35,873 bases of DNA from Shewanella gelidimarina (GTDB lineage: Bacteria > Pseudomonadota > Gammaproteobacteria > Enterobacterales > Shewanellaceae), in NCBI RefSeq assembly GCF_023283945.1, contig NZ_JAKIKW010000033.1:1-35873 (forward strand), given 5' to 3'. The position numbers and the translations under genes are program-made. Shown here one piece after another: positions 16,311-25,469 of the stretch; the stretch's first letter is position 1; each line of letters starts with the position of its first letter. Under the pieces are notes generated by a model. That model saw nothing but the letters and a program-made list of their open reading frames with translations. It was not told the origin of the DNA and ran no database searches.

Positions 16311-16961
16311 TTACTGACCAAAAACAAACGCTTTTTCACTTTCGAGCCAAGTCGGAAACTTCTGCATTACGGTTATAAATTCATCACTTTGAAGATGGTT
16401 CGCTAACCATAGTTGAACATTTTTATACGCTGATTGCTCGAACCAAGCTTTGTCGACATGAGCAAATTGCCTAATAAAAGGGTAGATGGCGTAGTCTGCA
16501 ATACAGGGTGTCGCCCGTAAAAGCTGAGGGTGTTTGCTTAACAGGTTTTCCAGCTGGGCGATAAACACTTCACCTTGCTCACGATAATACTGCTCACTGT
16601 ATTCGGGGTGGCGGTCGGCATATTTGTATTTATCTAGCCACGATTTAAAAACCTGATCATTATAATCAATCAGTGCTTTAGCCGCTTCTTGCTTGTTGCT
16701 CGTTGCTGTTAGCAGTAGATCGTTGGGATCATTTTGCGCCAGTGCCCAACACATGATCTCAAAGCTCTCTTCAATCACTTCGCCATTTTGTAAAATTAAT
16801 ACTGGAACGGTGCCTTTAGGAGACGCCAAAAGCATCGCCTCTGGTTTATATTTTAATACAATTTCACGCAAGCTAACAGGGGATTTTGCGAGATATAGAC
16901 CGAGTCTAGCCCGAATAGCGTAAGGGCAGCGTCGAAATGAATACAATGTGGGTAAGGTCAT
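16311..16961 (-). CDS. Glutathione S-transferase-like protein
   Basis: A 216-residue cytosolic protein with an N-terminal thioredoxin fold carrying CPYA at 12-15 (glutaredoxin-like active site), the cis-proline segment GTVPVL at about 50-55, and ESFEI, the glutathione gamma-Glu contact. A helical GST C-terminal domain follows (PCIADYAIYPFIRQF as the N-capping region). The CPYA site suggests thiol-transferase or deglutathionylation chemistry as in Grx2 or omega-class enzymes rather than classical conjugation. It is a single gene on the minus strand convergent with the glycine-zipper gene. Substrate unknown. Confidence 0.85.
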   Translation of the reverse strand: MTLPTLYSFRRCPYAIRARLGLYLAKSPVSLREIVLKYKPEAMLLASPKGTVPVLILQNGEVIEESFEIMCWALAQNDPNDLLLTATSNKQEAAKALIDYNDQVFKSWLDKYKYADRHPEYSEQYYREQGEVFIAQLENLLSKHPQLLRATPCIADYAIYPFIRQFAHVDKAWFEQSAYKNVQLWLANHLQSDEFITVMQKFPTWLESEKAFVFGQ

Positions 16962-17231
16962 AATATTATTATTTGAATAAAAACTAGGGTGCTATTTTTA
17001 ACTGACTTACGTGAAATAACAATCAATATTCGGTTTTAAGCGGATGCTTAGCGTAAAAAAATAAGACGACTAATCAAGACAAACGCGATTAACCTTACTT
17101 TTTGTACCTGTTTGTTCTGATGTGATTCAGGTAGACTTCGCGCTTAATTTTGCGTAGTGGCTCACATTTTGCCACTGCAGTACTAAATGCACTGAAGATT
17201 AAGCTTCAGCGAGCAGTAATAAGAGGTTTGT

Positions 17232-18215
17232 ATGTCAAAAGTTGTTGTCTGTGCCATGTATAAGTTTGTGTCACTTCCTGAGTTTGAAAGCATCCAAAAG
17301 CCATTACTCAGTGTGATGGAAGAGTCGGGTGTTAAAGGCACATTGTTACTGGCAAACGAAGGTATCAACGGCACGGTTGCTGGCTCTCAAGCTGCAATTG
17401 ATGCTCTGCTCGCATGGTTATCGACACAACCCGGGTTAGACAACATCGTGCATAAACTGTCTTTTGATGACGATATGCCTTTTTATCGCACTAAAGTTAA
17501 GCTAAAAAAAGAGATCGTGACCATGGGTGTCGAAGGTATTGACCCTAACAAAGTGGTGGGTACTTATGTTAAGCCTAAAGATTGGAACGCCCTGATTTCT
17601 GATCCTGAAGTGCTTTTGGTCGACACCCGTAATGACTACGAAGTCCAAATTGGTACCTTTAAAAATGCGCTCGACCCACAAACAACCACGTTTAGAGAAT
17701 TCCCTGAATACGTTAAACAAAACCTTGACCCTGCTAAGCATAAAAAAGTAGCCATGTTTTGTACTGGTGGTATTCGCTGCGAAAAATCGACTGCTTACTT
17801 AAAAGAGCAGGGTTTTGATGATGTTTACCATCTTGAAGGTGGTATTTTGAAATACCTTGAAGAGGTTAAGCAGGAAGAAAGCTTGTGGGAAGGTGAGTGC
17901 TTTGTGTTTGATAATCGCGTCGCTGTTAACCATGATCTAGAAAAAGGTCAGTATGATCAATGTAATGCTTGCCGTATGCCTATCACCGTAGAAGAGCAAG
18001 CGTCAGCACAGTTTGAGCAAGGTGTTAGCTGCCCTCATTGCATCGACACCGTGACCGATAAGCAACGTGAACGTTTTTTAGAACGCGAGCGTCAGGTGCA
18101 ATTATCAAAACAGCGTGGTGAAGCACATATCGGTAGCGATGTGAGCCAGGTAATTGAGTCTCGTAGAGCTAAGAAAGAGCAGCTTAAAAAAGCTCAAAAT
18201 GAAAAAAATCTATAA
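17232..18215 (+). CDS. trhO: tRNA uridine(34) hydroxylase TrhO (rhodanese family)
   Basis: Formerly YceA; in E. coli TrhO performs oxygen-dependent hydroxylation of U34 in tRNA, leading to 5-oxyacetyl- or 5-methoxyuridine. The 327-residue protein has an N-terminal acylphosphatase-like domain (NEGINGTVAGS at 42-52), a rhodanese domain from about 125 with catalytic-loop cysteine Cys177 (MFCTGGIRCEKS) and nearby Cys183, and a C-terminal CxxC...CPHC cluster that may bind metal. An agagg ribosome binding site precedes the ATG. The C-terminal tail is highly charged. It is a monocistronic unit with its own terminator. Confidence 0.93.
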   Translation: MSKVVVCAMYKFVSLPEFESIQKPLLSVMEESGVKGTLLLANEGINGTVAGSQAAIDALLAWLSTQPGLDNIVHKLSFDDDMPFYRTKVKLKKEIVTMGVEGIDPNKVVGTYVKPKDWNALISDPEVLLVDTRNDYEVQIGTFKNALDPQTTTFREFPEYVKQNLDPAKHKKVAMFCTGGIRCEKSTAYLKEQGFDDVYHLEGGILKYLEEVKQEESLWEGECFVFDNRVAVNHDLEKGQYDQCNACRMPITVEEQASAQFEQGVSCPHCIDTVTDKQRERFLERERQVQLSKQRGEAHIGSDVSQVIESRRAKKEQLKKAQNEKNL

Positions 18216-18234
18216 CGAGCACTCCAGTTAAACG

Positions 18235-18259
18235 AAAGGCAGCCTAGGCTGCCTTTTTT
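18235..18259. terminator. Terminator between trhO and slipin gene
   Basis: A 22-bp perfect palindrome (18235-18256) is followed by T residues on both strands. It lies 20 nt past the trhO stop and just past the slipin stop on the opposite strand. Confidence 0.85.
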
Positions 18260-18264
18260 AGTTT

Positions 18265-19086
18265 TTACTCGCCATTATTATTCGAGGGTTCGGTTTTTCT
18301 TTTTGCTAGACCAGCTGACTTCTCATCAGTATTCATTACACCATTGAGCAGGTCCATCGGCAATGGGAATAAAATTGTCGAATTTTTCTCACTGGCTATT
18401 TCAGTTAAGGTTTGTAAATATCTCAATAAAATGGCATTCGGTTCAGTGGCAAGTGTGGTCGCGGCTTCGACGAGTTTGCTCGATGCCTCCATTTCCCCCG
18501 AAGCATGGATGACCTTAGCACGACGCGTTCTTTCCGCTTCCGCTTGGCGAGCGATGGCTCTCACCATGGTCTCATTAAGATCAACATGTTTTATCTCGAC
18601 GTTGGATACTTTTATACCCCAATCATCAGTTCTACCGTCAAGGATCACTTGTATATCGGCATTGAGCATCTCGCGATTGGCTAACATTTCATCAAGTTCA
18701 TGCTGCCCTAATACCGAGCGTAAAGTGGTCTGTGCCAGTTGTGAGGTTGCTTGTAAGAAGTCTTCGACATTGATAATGGCTTTTTGAGAATCAATCACCC
18801 GAAAGTACAGCACTGCATTGACCCTTACTGATACATTATCTCTGCTGATTACATCTTGGCTAGGCACATCCATAACAACGGTTCTTAGATCGACTCTTAC
18901 CATCTGTTGAATAAATGGAATGACGATGATAAGTCCTGGTCCCTTTACGAGTTGGAAGCGTCCTAATAGAAAAACGACACCCCGTTCATATTCTCTCAAA
19001 ATCCTGAATGTACTAATAAGCAACGAGATAATGACAAAGATCATTACCGCACCGAATACTGCGCCGTTATTGATTGCGTACTCCAT
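18265..19086 (-). CDS. Slipin-family SPFH/Band 7 membrane protein
   Basis: A 273-residue stomatin-like protein. I place the start at ATG 19086, which has a strong ggagg ribosome binding site; a longer in-frame TTG form (19107) is less likely. One N-terminal membrane segment (VFGAVMIFVIISLLISTF) is followed by a complete SPFH domain (YERGVVFLLGRF, KGPGLIIVIPF, VDVPSQDVISRDNV-type segments) and a helical oligomerisation region (RAIARQAEAERTRRAKVIHASGE). The start overlaps the upstream nfeD gene by 20 nt. SPFH-NfeD pairs form membrane microdomain complexes linked to membrane protein quality control; the exact role here is unknown. Confidence 0.9.
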   Translation of the reverse strand: MEYAINNGAVFGAVMIFVIISLLISTFRILREYERGVVFLLGRFQLVKGPGLIIVIPFIQQMVRVDLRTVVMDVPSQDVISRDNVSVRVNAVLYFRVIDSQKAIINVEDFLQATSQLAQTTLRSVLGQHELDEMLANREMLNADIQVILDGRTDDWGIKVSNVEIKHVDLNETMVRAIARQAEAERTRRAKVIHASGEMEASSKLVEAATTLATEPNAILLRYLQTLTEIASEKNSTILFPLPMDLLNGVMNTDEKSAGLAKRKTEPSNNNGE

Positions 19087-20461
19087 TAGAGGCCTCCTTA
19101 GCTTCAACGAGCGATACGAGTAGCGACAGGCCGTTAATTTCTATAACCGTTACGGCCTGACCTTTACTGAGTTTTATGGGACTGATTGCATTCCAACGTT
19201 CACCATTCAAATTGACAAAACCTTGGCCTTCAAAATCATAAATTACCGTTGCGTTTGCGCCGATAATCGCTTCCGGCCCCGTCACCACAGGGTTCTTTCT
19301 AGCCCGCCAAATAAAGCCTAGGGCGAATAAAAAAAACAATATACTCAATACGGAAACACTGGCGATAAGAACACGCGATACTTGAAATTGGGGTTGTGCG
19401 GTATCAAAGAGAAATATCGATCCAACCACAAATGCGGTAATACCACCTAGGCCAAATATCCCAAAGCTAGGCAGCATCGATTCTGTTATCAGTAACACAA
19501 TACCAAGAAGCAAGAGTGCTAACCCCGCATAGCTCAAGGGCAACATTTGGAATGCATAAAGAGCAATAATGAGTGAAATGGCACCGGTCACGCCCGCTAG
19601 CCCAACGCCAGGACTGTAAAACTCTAACAGTAAACCGTAGACGCCGATGATCATTAAAATATAGGCAATGTTGGGATTAGTGATTGTGGCTATAAACTGA
19701 TTTTGCCAACTTGGCTGTTTATCCACTAAAACGGCACCTTTTAGCTTTAGGGTGATTTGTTTTTCGCCAAAAGTGATGATGGTTCCATCAAGACGGGTAA
19801 TGAGTTGTGTTGGTGACTCGGCAATCAAATCGATGACATTGATTTTCAAAGCCTCACTCGCCGTTAACGTTGCAGCCTCTTTCACCGCAAGCTCTGCCCA
19901 TTTTTCGTTTCGTCCTCTTAGTTGAGCTAACGAACGTATGTAGGCAATAGCATCATTAAGCACTTTTTTCTCCATTGCAGAAGCAGTGGTATTACTCGGT
20001 TTATCTTCTTCACTTTTATCCGCTGGAGCGCGTTTTTCGGGGCTCGGAGCACTGGGGCCTATTTGAACTGGCGTAGCCGCGCCTATCGTTGTTGCCTTTG
20101 CCATAGCAGCGACATGGCATGCATATAGAATATAAGTGCCAGCACTAGCGGCTCTGGCACCTTTAGGGTAAACCAAACATGCAACAGGAATATTGGAGGC
20201 CAAAATAGTTTGATTGATATCGCGAAGGCTAGAGACCAATCCGCCAGGGGTGTCCAAAGTAATAATAATGAGTGGTGAAGTGTTTTGACTGTTTGCGACG
20301 TTAATTTCAGCGGTAAGGTGTTCGCTTACTGCTGGCCCTATTGGACCTTTGATGCTAATTACGGGGATTTCTGAGGCAAGACTATTTTTTTCCGCACTTT
20401 GCACGCCCATGCAAAGCAATGAGATAAAGGTTACGGATAAGGCTAGCTTCCAGCCATACAT
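19067..20461 (-). CDS. NfeD-family membrane-bound serine protease (long form)
   Basis: A 464-residue long NfeD protein. It has an N-terminal signal or anchor (residues 4-22), a ClpP/S49-type protease domain with TLDTPGG at about 68-74 and a nucleophile Ser106 in GARAASAGTY, and Lys165/Lys166 as candidates for the general base of the Ser-Lys dyad. An Ala/Pro/Lys-rich insertion occupies about 134-162. Four or five membrane helices follow (about 255-380), then a C-terminal OB-fold domain (about 400-455). It is first in an operon with the slipin gene. In the archaeal pair the protease cleaves the slipin tail; that activity is inferred here. Confidence 0.9.
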   Translation of the reverse strand: MYGWKLALSVTFISLLCMGVQSAEKNSLASEIPVISIKGPIGPAVSEHLTAEINVANSQNTSPLIIITLDTPGGLVSSLRDINQTILASNIPVACLVYPKGARAASAGTYILYACHVAAMAKATTIGAATPVQIGPSAPSPEKRAPADKSEEDKPSNTTASAMEKKVLNDAIAYIRSLAQLRGRNEKWAELAVKEAATLTASEALKINVIDLIAESPTQLITRLDGTIITFGEKQITLKLKGAVLVDKQPSWQNQFIATITNPNIAYILMIIGVYGLLLEFYSPGVGLAGVTGAISLIIALYAFQMLPLSYAGLALLLLGIVLLITESMLPSFGIFGLGGITAFVVGSIFLFDTAQPQFQVSRVLIASVSVLSILFFLFALGFIWRARKNPVVTGPEAIIGANATVIYDFEGQGFVNLNGERWNAISPIKLSKGQAVTVIEINGLSLLVSLVEAKEASNGVRNQ

Positions 20462-20759
20462 AATAAGACCTTAGTTGTTTATCTAGTCGAGTCCCAGTGT
20501 CGGCATATGATTTAAGTTTAGTCGATTTTTACTCAATTGACTGAAATAGACTCCCATTTGAATTTAAAAATGCTGATGGATATCCGTAAACAAAATGGGG
20601 TGAACTTGCTGCTCAGTTTTTCTTTACATTTCTCAAGTTATTGTCACAAGTGAATAGAAATCGTCGTTACTGATATTTTTTAAAAATAACGCTTTTTGCA
20701 TCTTATTAACTGTGCTATTTTTCACGGCTTTTTTATGGGTAATAGGTAGGTATAGGCGA

Positions 20760-22130
20760 ATGTTTGTAGGATTTGATTACGGTAGTGCCAATTGTGCGAT
20801 TGGTATTATGGATAACGGGCAGGTGGACTTGGTGCCTTTGTCTGGTGAATCGAAATATCTCACGTCTACTCTATACGCAATGGACAGAGAGTTGATTGCG
20901 GATGCCGTGTTAAGACAATTACCTGAGCCTCAGAAGGCCGAATACACCCGACTTCGCTCTGCACAGTTAAGCCGAGCAGCGCATGCTCGCCGTGAACTGG
21001 ATCTGTTACCTAATGAGCAAGCGGTGTTTGTCGGCGATGCAGCGGTAGAAGCCTATTTTGAGATGCCTGATGAAGGGTTTTATGTTCGCTCTCCAAAGTC
21101 ATTTTTGGGTGCAACAGGCTTAAGAGATAATCAAATTGCGCTTTTTGAAGATATTGTCACATTAATGATGATGCATATTAAAGGCGCAGCAGAAAAAAGC
21201 ATGGTCGCCACTGGCAGTAAGATCACCCATGCGGTTATTGGCCGACCAGTGAATTTTCAAGGCGTTGGCGGCGAGCAAAGCAACCAGCAAGCTGAGGCGA
21301 TTTTATCGCTTGCGGCAAAACGCGCCGGATTTATTGATGTTGATTTTCTGTTTGAACCCCTGGCAGCGGGTATGGACTATGAAGCTTCTTTAGATGAAGA
21401 CATGACAGTGCTGGTCGTGGATGTTGGTGGTGGTACGACTGACTGCTCGATGGTGAAGATGGGGCCGAGTCATATCGATAAGCGCGACCGTAGCGTCGAT
21501 TTCTTAGGCCATAGCGGCCAACGAGTCGGCGGTAACGATCTTGATATCGCCCTGTCTATGGCTGCATTTATGCCACATCTTGGTTTGGGAAGTTTGATGG
21601 TCAATAAGCTACCAGTGCCAAGTAAACCTTTCTGGAATGCGGTTGCAGTTAATGACATTAGTGCGCAGCGTGATTTCGCCACCATAAAATCAAAAAAACT
21701 CATCGAAGATCTGGTTAGCGAAGCACGCCAACCTGAGTTGATAAACCGTTTACTCAAAGTGCAGAAAGAGCAGTTAGGCTATAAATTAGTACGCAGTGCA
21801 GAGCAAAGTAAGATAGCCTTATCTAGCGAGAACAGTATTGATACTCAACTCGAATATATAGATGCTGGCTTACATGCCAAAGTGACTGAAGCTGATTTTG
21901 AAAAAGCGATAACCATACCATTAAACAAAGTTGAATCATTAATGCGTGAGGCATTGAACACATCAGGCGTTAAGCCCGATAGAATCTATGTCACCGGTGG
22001 TACCGCCCGAAGTCCGGCTATTTACCGACGTATTTCAGGCTTATTCCCGGACATCCCCATTGTTGTTGGTGATCACTTTGGTAGTGTTACTGCCGGATTA
22101 ACACGTTGGGCGCAAAGAGTTTTTGCATAA
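20760..22130 (+). CDS. yegD: YegD-type Hsp70 family protein
   Basis: A 456-residue actin/Hsp70-fold ATPase lacking the usual substrate-binding domain, comparable in length to E. coli YegD (about 450). I start it at ATG 20760 (MFVGFDYGSANCAIG), because the phosphate-1 loop DYGSAN must be near the N-terminus; an upstream in-frame ATG at 20712 would add 16 hydrophobic residues and looks non-coding. Phosphate-2 motif VDVGGGTTDCS is at 220-230 and the adenosine-site TGGTARSP near the C-terminus. A gtaggtatagg purine stretch is the ribosome binding site. Client and partner are unknown; no J-domain gene is adjacent. Confidence 0.88.
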   Translation: MFVGFDYGSANCAIGIMDNGQVDLVPLSGESKYLTSTLYAMDRELIADAVLRQLPEPQKAEYTRLRSAQLSRAAHARRELDLLPNEQAVFVGDAAVEAYFEMPDEGFYVRSPKSFLGATGLRDNQIALFEDIVTLMMMHIKGAAEKSMVATGSKITHAVIGRPVNFQGVGGEQSNQQAEAILSLAAKRAGFIDVDFLFEPLAAGMDYEASLDEDMTVLVVDVGGGTTDCSMVKMGPSHIDKRDRSVDFLGHSGQRVGGNDLDIALSMAAFMPHLGLGSLMVNKLPVPSKPFWNAVAVNDISAQRDFATIKSKKLIEDLVSEARQPELINRLLKVQKEQLGYKLVRSAEQSKIALSSENSIDTQLEYIDAGLHAKVTEADFEKAITIPLNKVESLMREALNTSGVKPDRIYVTGGTARSPAIYRRISGLFPDIPIVVGDHFGSVTAGLTRWAQRVFA

Positions 22131-22178
22131 CGGTTTGTTTGTATTTCTCAGGCTCTACACAATGTTAAAGGAAATAAA

Positions 22179-22667
22179 ATGAGTAAGTTAACACTAATTA
22201 AAGCCAGTATGCTTGGCGCTGTTGCCGCGGTGACGTTGGCAGGCTGTGGCGATGACGTTGGCAAAGTCAGTCTTGGCTTATTTACCACTAAAGATATCAT
22301 CATAGATGCACGCCCCGATCCTAAAATCGAGGGTGTTACCTGCCATATTAGTCGTATTGAAGCAAACCTCAGCTTGGCCGACCCCTCCGACATGAGTATC
22401 TCATGTCGTCAGACGGGTGTTATTTCGGCTGCTGATATTGCGAGTATCGATAAGAGTAAAAATGGTGAAGTGGTGTTTAAAGCGTCATTAAGTATTCTGT
22501 TTAAAACGCTAAAAGTACGCCGTATTTATGATGCTGAGAATCAGACGTTACTTTATCTGTCTTACTCGACAAAAGAGACCAATGGTAGTCACAAGCATGC
22601 GTTATCGACGGTGCCGTTATATGGCACTCAAGCGTGGGTTGAGCCTTCAACAGTTTCGAAGCACTAA
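22179..22667 (+). CDS. creA: CreA-family protein, lipoprotein form
   Basis: A 162-residue protein resembling E. coli CreA (157 residues): shared features are FTTKDIIIDARPDPK near residue 35, the VTCHISR cysteine, SISCRQ, GEVVFKASLSILFKTLKVRRIYDAE, and the C-terminal AVP-type STVPLYG. The N-terminus has a lipobox LAGC at 20-23, so it is probably acylated at Cys23 and, with Gly at +2, sorted to the outer membrane. E. coli CreA, by contrast, has an ordinary cleavable signal. An aaggaa ribosome binding site precedes the ATG. It follows yegD by 48 nt and may be co-transcribed. Molecular function is unknown. Confidence 0.85.
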   Translation: MSKLTLIKASMLGAVAAVTLAGCGDDVGKVSLGLFTTKDIIIDARPDPKIEGVTCHISRIEANLSLADPSDMSISCRQTGVISAADIASIDKSKNGEVVFKASLSILFKTLKVRRIYDAENQTLLYLSYSTKETNGSHKHALSTVPLYGTQAWVEPSTVSKH

Positions 22668-22742
22668 TATCGACGCACTAATATTACGATTTAATCTTGT
22701 AATGGATAAATGTTGGAATATTGGCAACTGCTGTAGATGATA

Positions 22743-22787
22743 ATTAAAGCCGCCATCGAGACAATTGTACTCAGTGGCGGCTTTAAT
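22743..22787. terminator. Bidirectional terminator between creA and prepilin gene
   Basis: A perfect 13-bp stem (22743-22755 with 22775-22787) encloses a 19-nt loop that can itself fold. It separates the convergent creA and prepilin genes. T-runs are short, so efficiency is uncertain. Confidence 0.65.
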
Positions 22788-22806
22788 GTTTGAGGTTCTA
22801 TGTCGA

Positions 22807-23382
22807 TTAACTGTCACTTATAACACTGACGACGGTGCCCGCAACAGAGTCGTACACAATCTTAATATCTGCTGTTTTACGCCCCGCAACATCGTTAAGC
22901 GTGCGTAATACATAGCTGCATTGGGTCTGTCCGGTTGGATTGGTATCAGCTTGGTGGCGATAAGCTTGAAAATCACTGCCATTATCGACGCTTGATAAAG
23001 ATACGCTGCCGGGATCTTCAAGTAATGTTTCCCACAGATCAACACAGCCCTGTTCGCCTTGACCAATGTTGGTTGGTTGCCCCATAGGGTTGCCTTTACC
23101 AATCCCCAATGGAAAACCTAACGTATTCATATCTAGCTTGCCGCCCGCGTAGTTTGGCAAATCATTAAGTGAGCTATTATTTCCCAATATTTGCCAACGG
23201 GTGTGGCTAAAAGTGATTGCCTGTTGGTAGGCCCCTGCGATAGCCTTAACTCGGCTAACTTCGGCATCTCGTCTAAAATCGATAAACTGTGACACCGCAA
23301 TAACGGCTAGAATACCGAGAACGATGATGACGACCACGAGTTCAATTAACGTAAATCCCTTGTTCTGACTATTTGCGACCAT
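22807..23382 (-). CDS. Type IV prepilin-like protein (GspG/pilin family), orphan
   Basis: A 191-residue protein with a short class III leader and prepilin peptidase site: Gly9 then Phe10-TLIELVVVIIVLGILAVIAV, with the essential Glu at mature position 5. A variable globular domain follows with cysteines in GQGEQGC and GQTQCSYVLR that could form a disulfide. It lies alone between terminators, with no pilus or secretion assembly genes nearby, so it would rely on machinery encoded elsewhere. It could be a minor pilin, a MSHA-type pilin or a pseudopilin; I cannot choose. The ATG start gives a leader of normal length; its ribosome binding site is poor. Confidence 0.85.
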   Translation of the reverse strand: MVANSQNKGFTLIELVVVIIVLGILAVIAVSQFIDFRRDAEVSRVKAIAGAYQQAITFSHTRWQILGNNSSLNDLPNYAGGKLDMNTLGFPLGIGKGNPMGQPTNIGQGEQGCVDLWETLLEDPGSVSLSSVDNGSDFQAYRHQADTNPTGQTQCSYVLRTLNDVAGRKTADIKIVYDSVAGTVVSVISDS

Positions 23383-23627
23383 GCAATTTTGACTTCCAAT
23401 AAGGTGTGGCTATTCCGCTAATAGTAATCGATTTGTTAAAAAACGGAAATAAAAAAACCATCAACAAAGGCGTTGAACCTCGGTTATTTGAACAATGTAC
23501 AAGACCCGCTTATATTTACCTTACGATAAAACACCTTTTGTAACGGTTTGCGGCTTTCAATTGCCAAATAAGTTGATTAGTTTGAATCACTAGATTGAGT
23601 ATCACACTCAATGGGAGACACGGAATT

Positions 23628-24668
23628 ATGTCGAATCATATTGAAGATCTACTGAGCGAATGGCAGTTAACATCCCACGATGGATGGGTGTTAGCAGTGG
23701 TGACTAAGGTTCAAGGTTCAGCCTATCGTAAAGCGGGCGCGATGATGTTATTTCACCCATTAGGCAAAAGCATTGGCTTAGTCAGTGGTGGATGTTTAGA
23801 AGGGGATCTTAAAAGGCATGCCCAGCGGGCCATTCAATATGATACTGCAATAAAGCTGGTATACGATGCGACCGATGAGTCAGATACCACTTATCAGTTG
23901 GGGTGCGGCGGCATCATTGAGCTTATGCTTTTTCCGTTAACCTCTAAAAACCACTACTTACAACTGCATCGCCTTGCTGAAAATCTGCAAGCGGGGATCC
24001 CATGTTTATACGAGTTAGTACTCCCTGACGAAGGGACGGCGTCGGACCTATTTGTCGCGACGGTCGTTAATCCATCTGAAAGCCATTACCCCCCAAGTGA
24101 TGTGCAAAAGCCAGCCATTTTCACACTGGATCAAACGGGTCACCGCGCTATGCAGCAAGAGCATCGATTAGTGATCCCTTGTCGTCCACGTTTTCATATT
24201 GCCATATTCGGTGGCGGCTTAGACGCTCAACCTTTGGCTAATATTGCAAATCAGCTAGGTTGGCAAGTCACTGTGATAGACGAACGCACCAGTTATGCCC
24301 GTCATCATGACTTTCCGTCATCAACAATCATCAAACAAACGCCTGCCAAATTAACCAATGACATAATGAATCGATTCGATGCGGCAGTTGTCATGCAGCA
24401 CAACCTCACATTAGACGCTAACGCTATATTGCGTTTGAGTCAGACTCAAATCTGCTATATCGCTTTATTAGGGCCGCCACATCGTAGAGAAAAGGTGCTG
24501 GCAATTGCGGGGGTGTCGGCAAATGATTTCAGTGGGGTATTTTCAGCCCCTGCGGGTCTTGCACTGGGAGGCGAATTACCTGAGTCCATTGCGCTAAGTA
24601 TTTTAGCCCAATGCCACGGGGTACTGCATAAGGCTCACCAAGTCTCGCTAGATAAGGTGATGACGTGA
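23628..24668 (+). CDS. XdhC-family molybdenum cofactor insertion protein
   Basis: XdhC/CoxI proteins bind molybdenum cofactor, protect it during sulfuration and insert it into xanthine-dehydrogenase-type enzymes. The 346-residue product (start at ATG 23628; an in-frame TTG at 23595 is unlikely) has the XdhC_CoxI N-terminal domain (GSAYRKAGAMML, SGGCLEGDL, GCGG) and a Rossmann C-terminal domain starting with FGGGLDAQPLANIA. It opens a four-gene run: its stop overlaps the next gene by 4 nt, and the apo-enzyme subunits follow, so it very likely serves the IorAB-like enzyme encoded directly downstream. A ggaga-type ribosome binding site lies upstream. Confidence 0.88.
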   Translation: MSNHIEDLLSEWQLTSHDGWVLAVVTKVQGSAYRKAGAMMLFHPLGKSIGLVSGGCLEGDLKRHAQRAIQYDTAIKLVYDATDESDTTYQLGCGGIIELMLFPLTSKNHYLQLHRLAENLQAGIPCLYELVLPDEGTASDLFVATVVNPSESHYPPSDVQKPAIFTLDQTGHRAMQQEHRLVIPCRPRFHIAIFGGGLDAQPLANIANQLGWQVTVIDERTSYARHHDFPSSTIIKQTPAKLTNDIMNRFDAAVVMQHNLTLDANAILRLSQTQICYIALLGPPHRREKVLAIAGVSANDFSGVFSAPAGLALGGELPESIALSILAQCHGVLHKAHQVSLDKVMT

Positions 24669-25387
24669 CAGAACTTGTGCGCAAGGTAAGTAAAGGTGCT
24701 GCGAACAACAACGCCTTAATTAATGACATAAATACCACTCATAAATTGGTTATTGCGTTACTTGCCGCTGGCGCCAGTAGCCGTTTTGAAGGGATCAAGC
24801 TCGCAGAACCTATTGATGTCATTAATACGATAGGCCAAGTGAAACGTCAGCCGCTATTACTTCATAGCCTTGATAAACTTCAAGCTGTTGCTAAGCAACT
24901 CGAATCAACCTCTCTGCATTGTGAAGTTGTTGTCGTGCTTGGCGCTCATCAAGCGTTAATGGCTCTGATACCCGCAGGTGTGCGTGTCATTACCAATTCT
25001 CAATGGCAGCGAGGATTATCCAGTTCAATAAAAACCGCAGTCACAACGGCAAAACAGCTAAACGCTGATGCGTTGATGGTGACGCTCGCCGATCATATTG
25101 GCGTGGATCAAGACGCTTACAGACTTATCATTAAGCGTTGGCTATTAGAGAGAAAAACCTGCTGTGCTTGCTATCAACACAGCATTGGCGTTCCTGCTAT
25201 TTTCAATGTTGATCTATTCAATCAATTGCAGCGACTTACGGGCGATAAAGGCGCTAAACCTTTACTGAAACAGCTCGCTTCCCAAGATGAATTGACTATT
25301 GTTGAAGTGCCTGGGATCGCCGTCGATATCGATCAAAGAGAAGATGTTGTTGTTTGGCAGCAAGCGATAAAACAGCAACTCAGTTAA
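24665..25387 (+). CDS. MobA/MocA-like molybdenum cofactor nucleotidyltransferase
   Basis: A 240-residue GT-A fold nucleotidyltransferase. The signature LLAAGASSRFEGIKL appears at about 32-46, preceded by a 28-residue N-terminal extension, with VTLADHIGV for the metal-binding aspartate and SIGVPAIF typical of the MocA/MobA-like group. By family it would attach CMP (or GMP) to molybdopterin, making the dinucleotide cofactor used by IorAB-type enzymes; MocA-type (CTP) is the better fit because of its neighbours. The start is GTG in a GTGA overlap with the XdhC gene, indicating coupled translation. Nucleotide specificity is not certain. Confidence 0.85.
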   Translation: MTELVRKVSKGAANNNALINDINTTHKLVIALLAAGASSRFEGIKLAEPIDVINTIGQVKRQPLLLHSLDKLQAVAKQLESTSLHCEVVVVLGAHQALMALIPAGVRVITNSQWQRGLSSSIKTAVTTAKQLNADALMVTLADHIGVDQDAYRLIIKRWLLERKTCCACYQHSIGVPAIFNVDLFNQLQRLTGDKGAKPLLKQLASQDELTIVEVPGIAVDIDQREDVVVWQQAIKQQLS

Positions 25388-25469
25388 CACCTATAAACAA
25401 ACAGCCCCTAGAAGCTATCAATCTTTCGCTGTGATTGAGGCTATTAGAGCGAAAGATGAGGAGCGAGTA

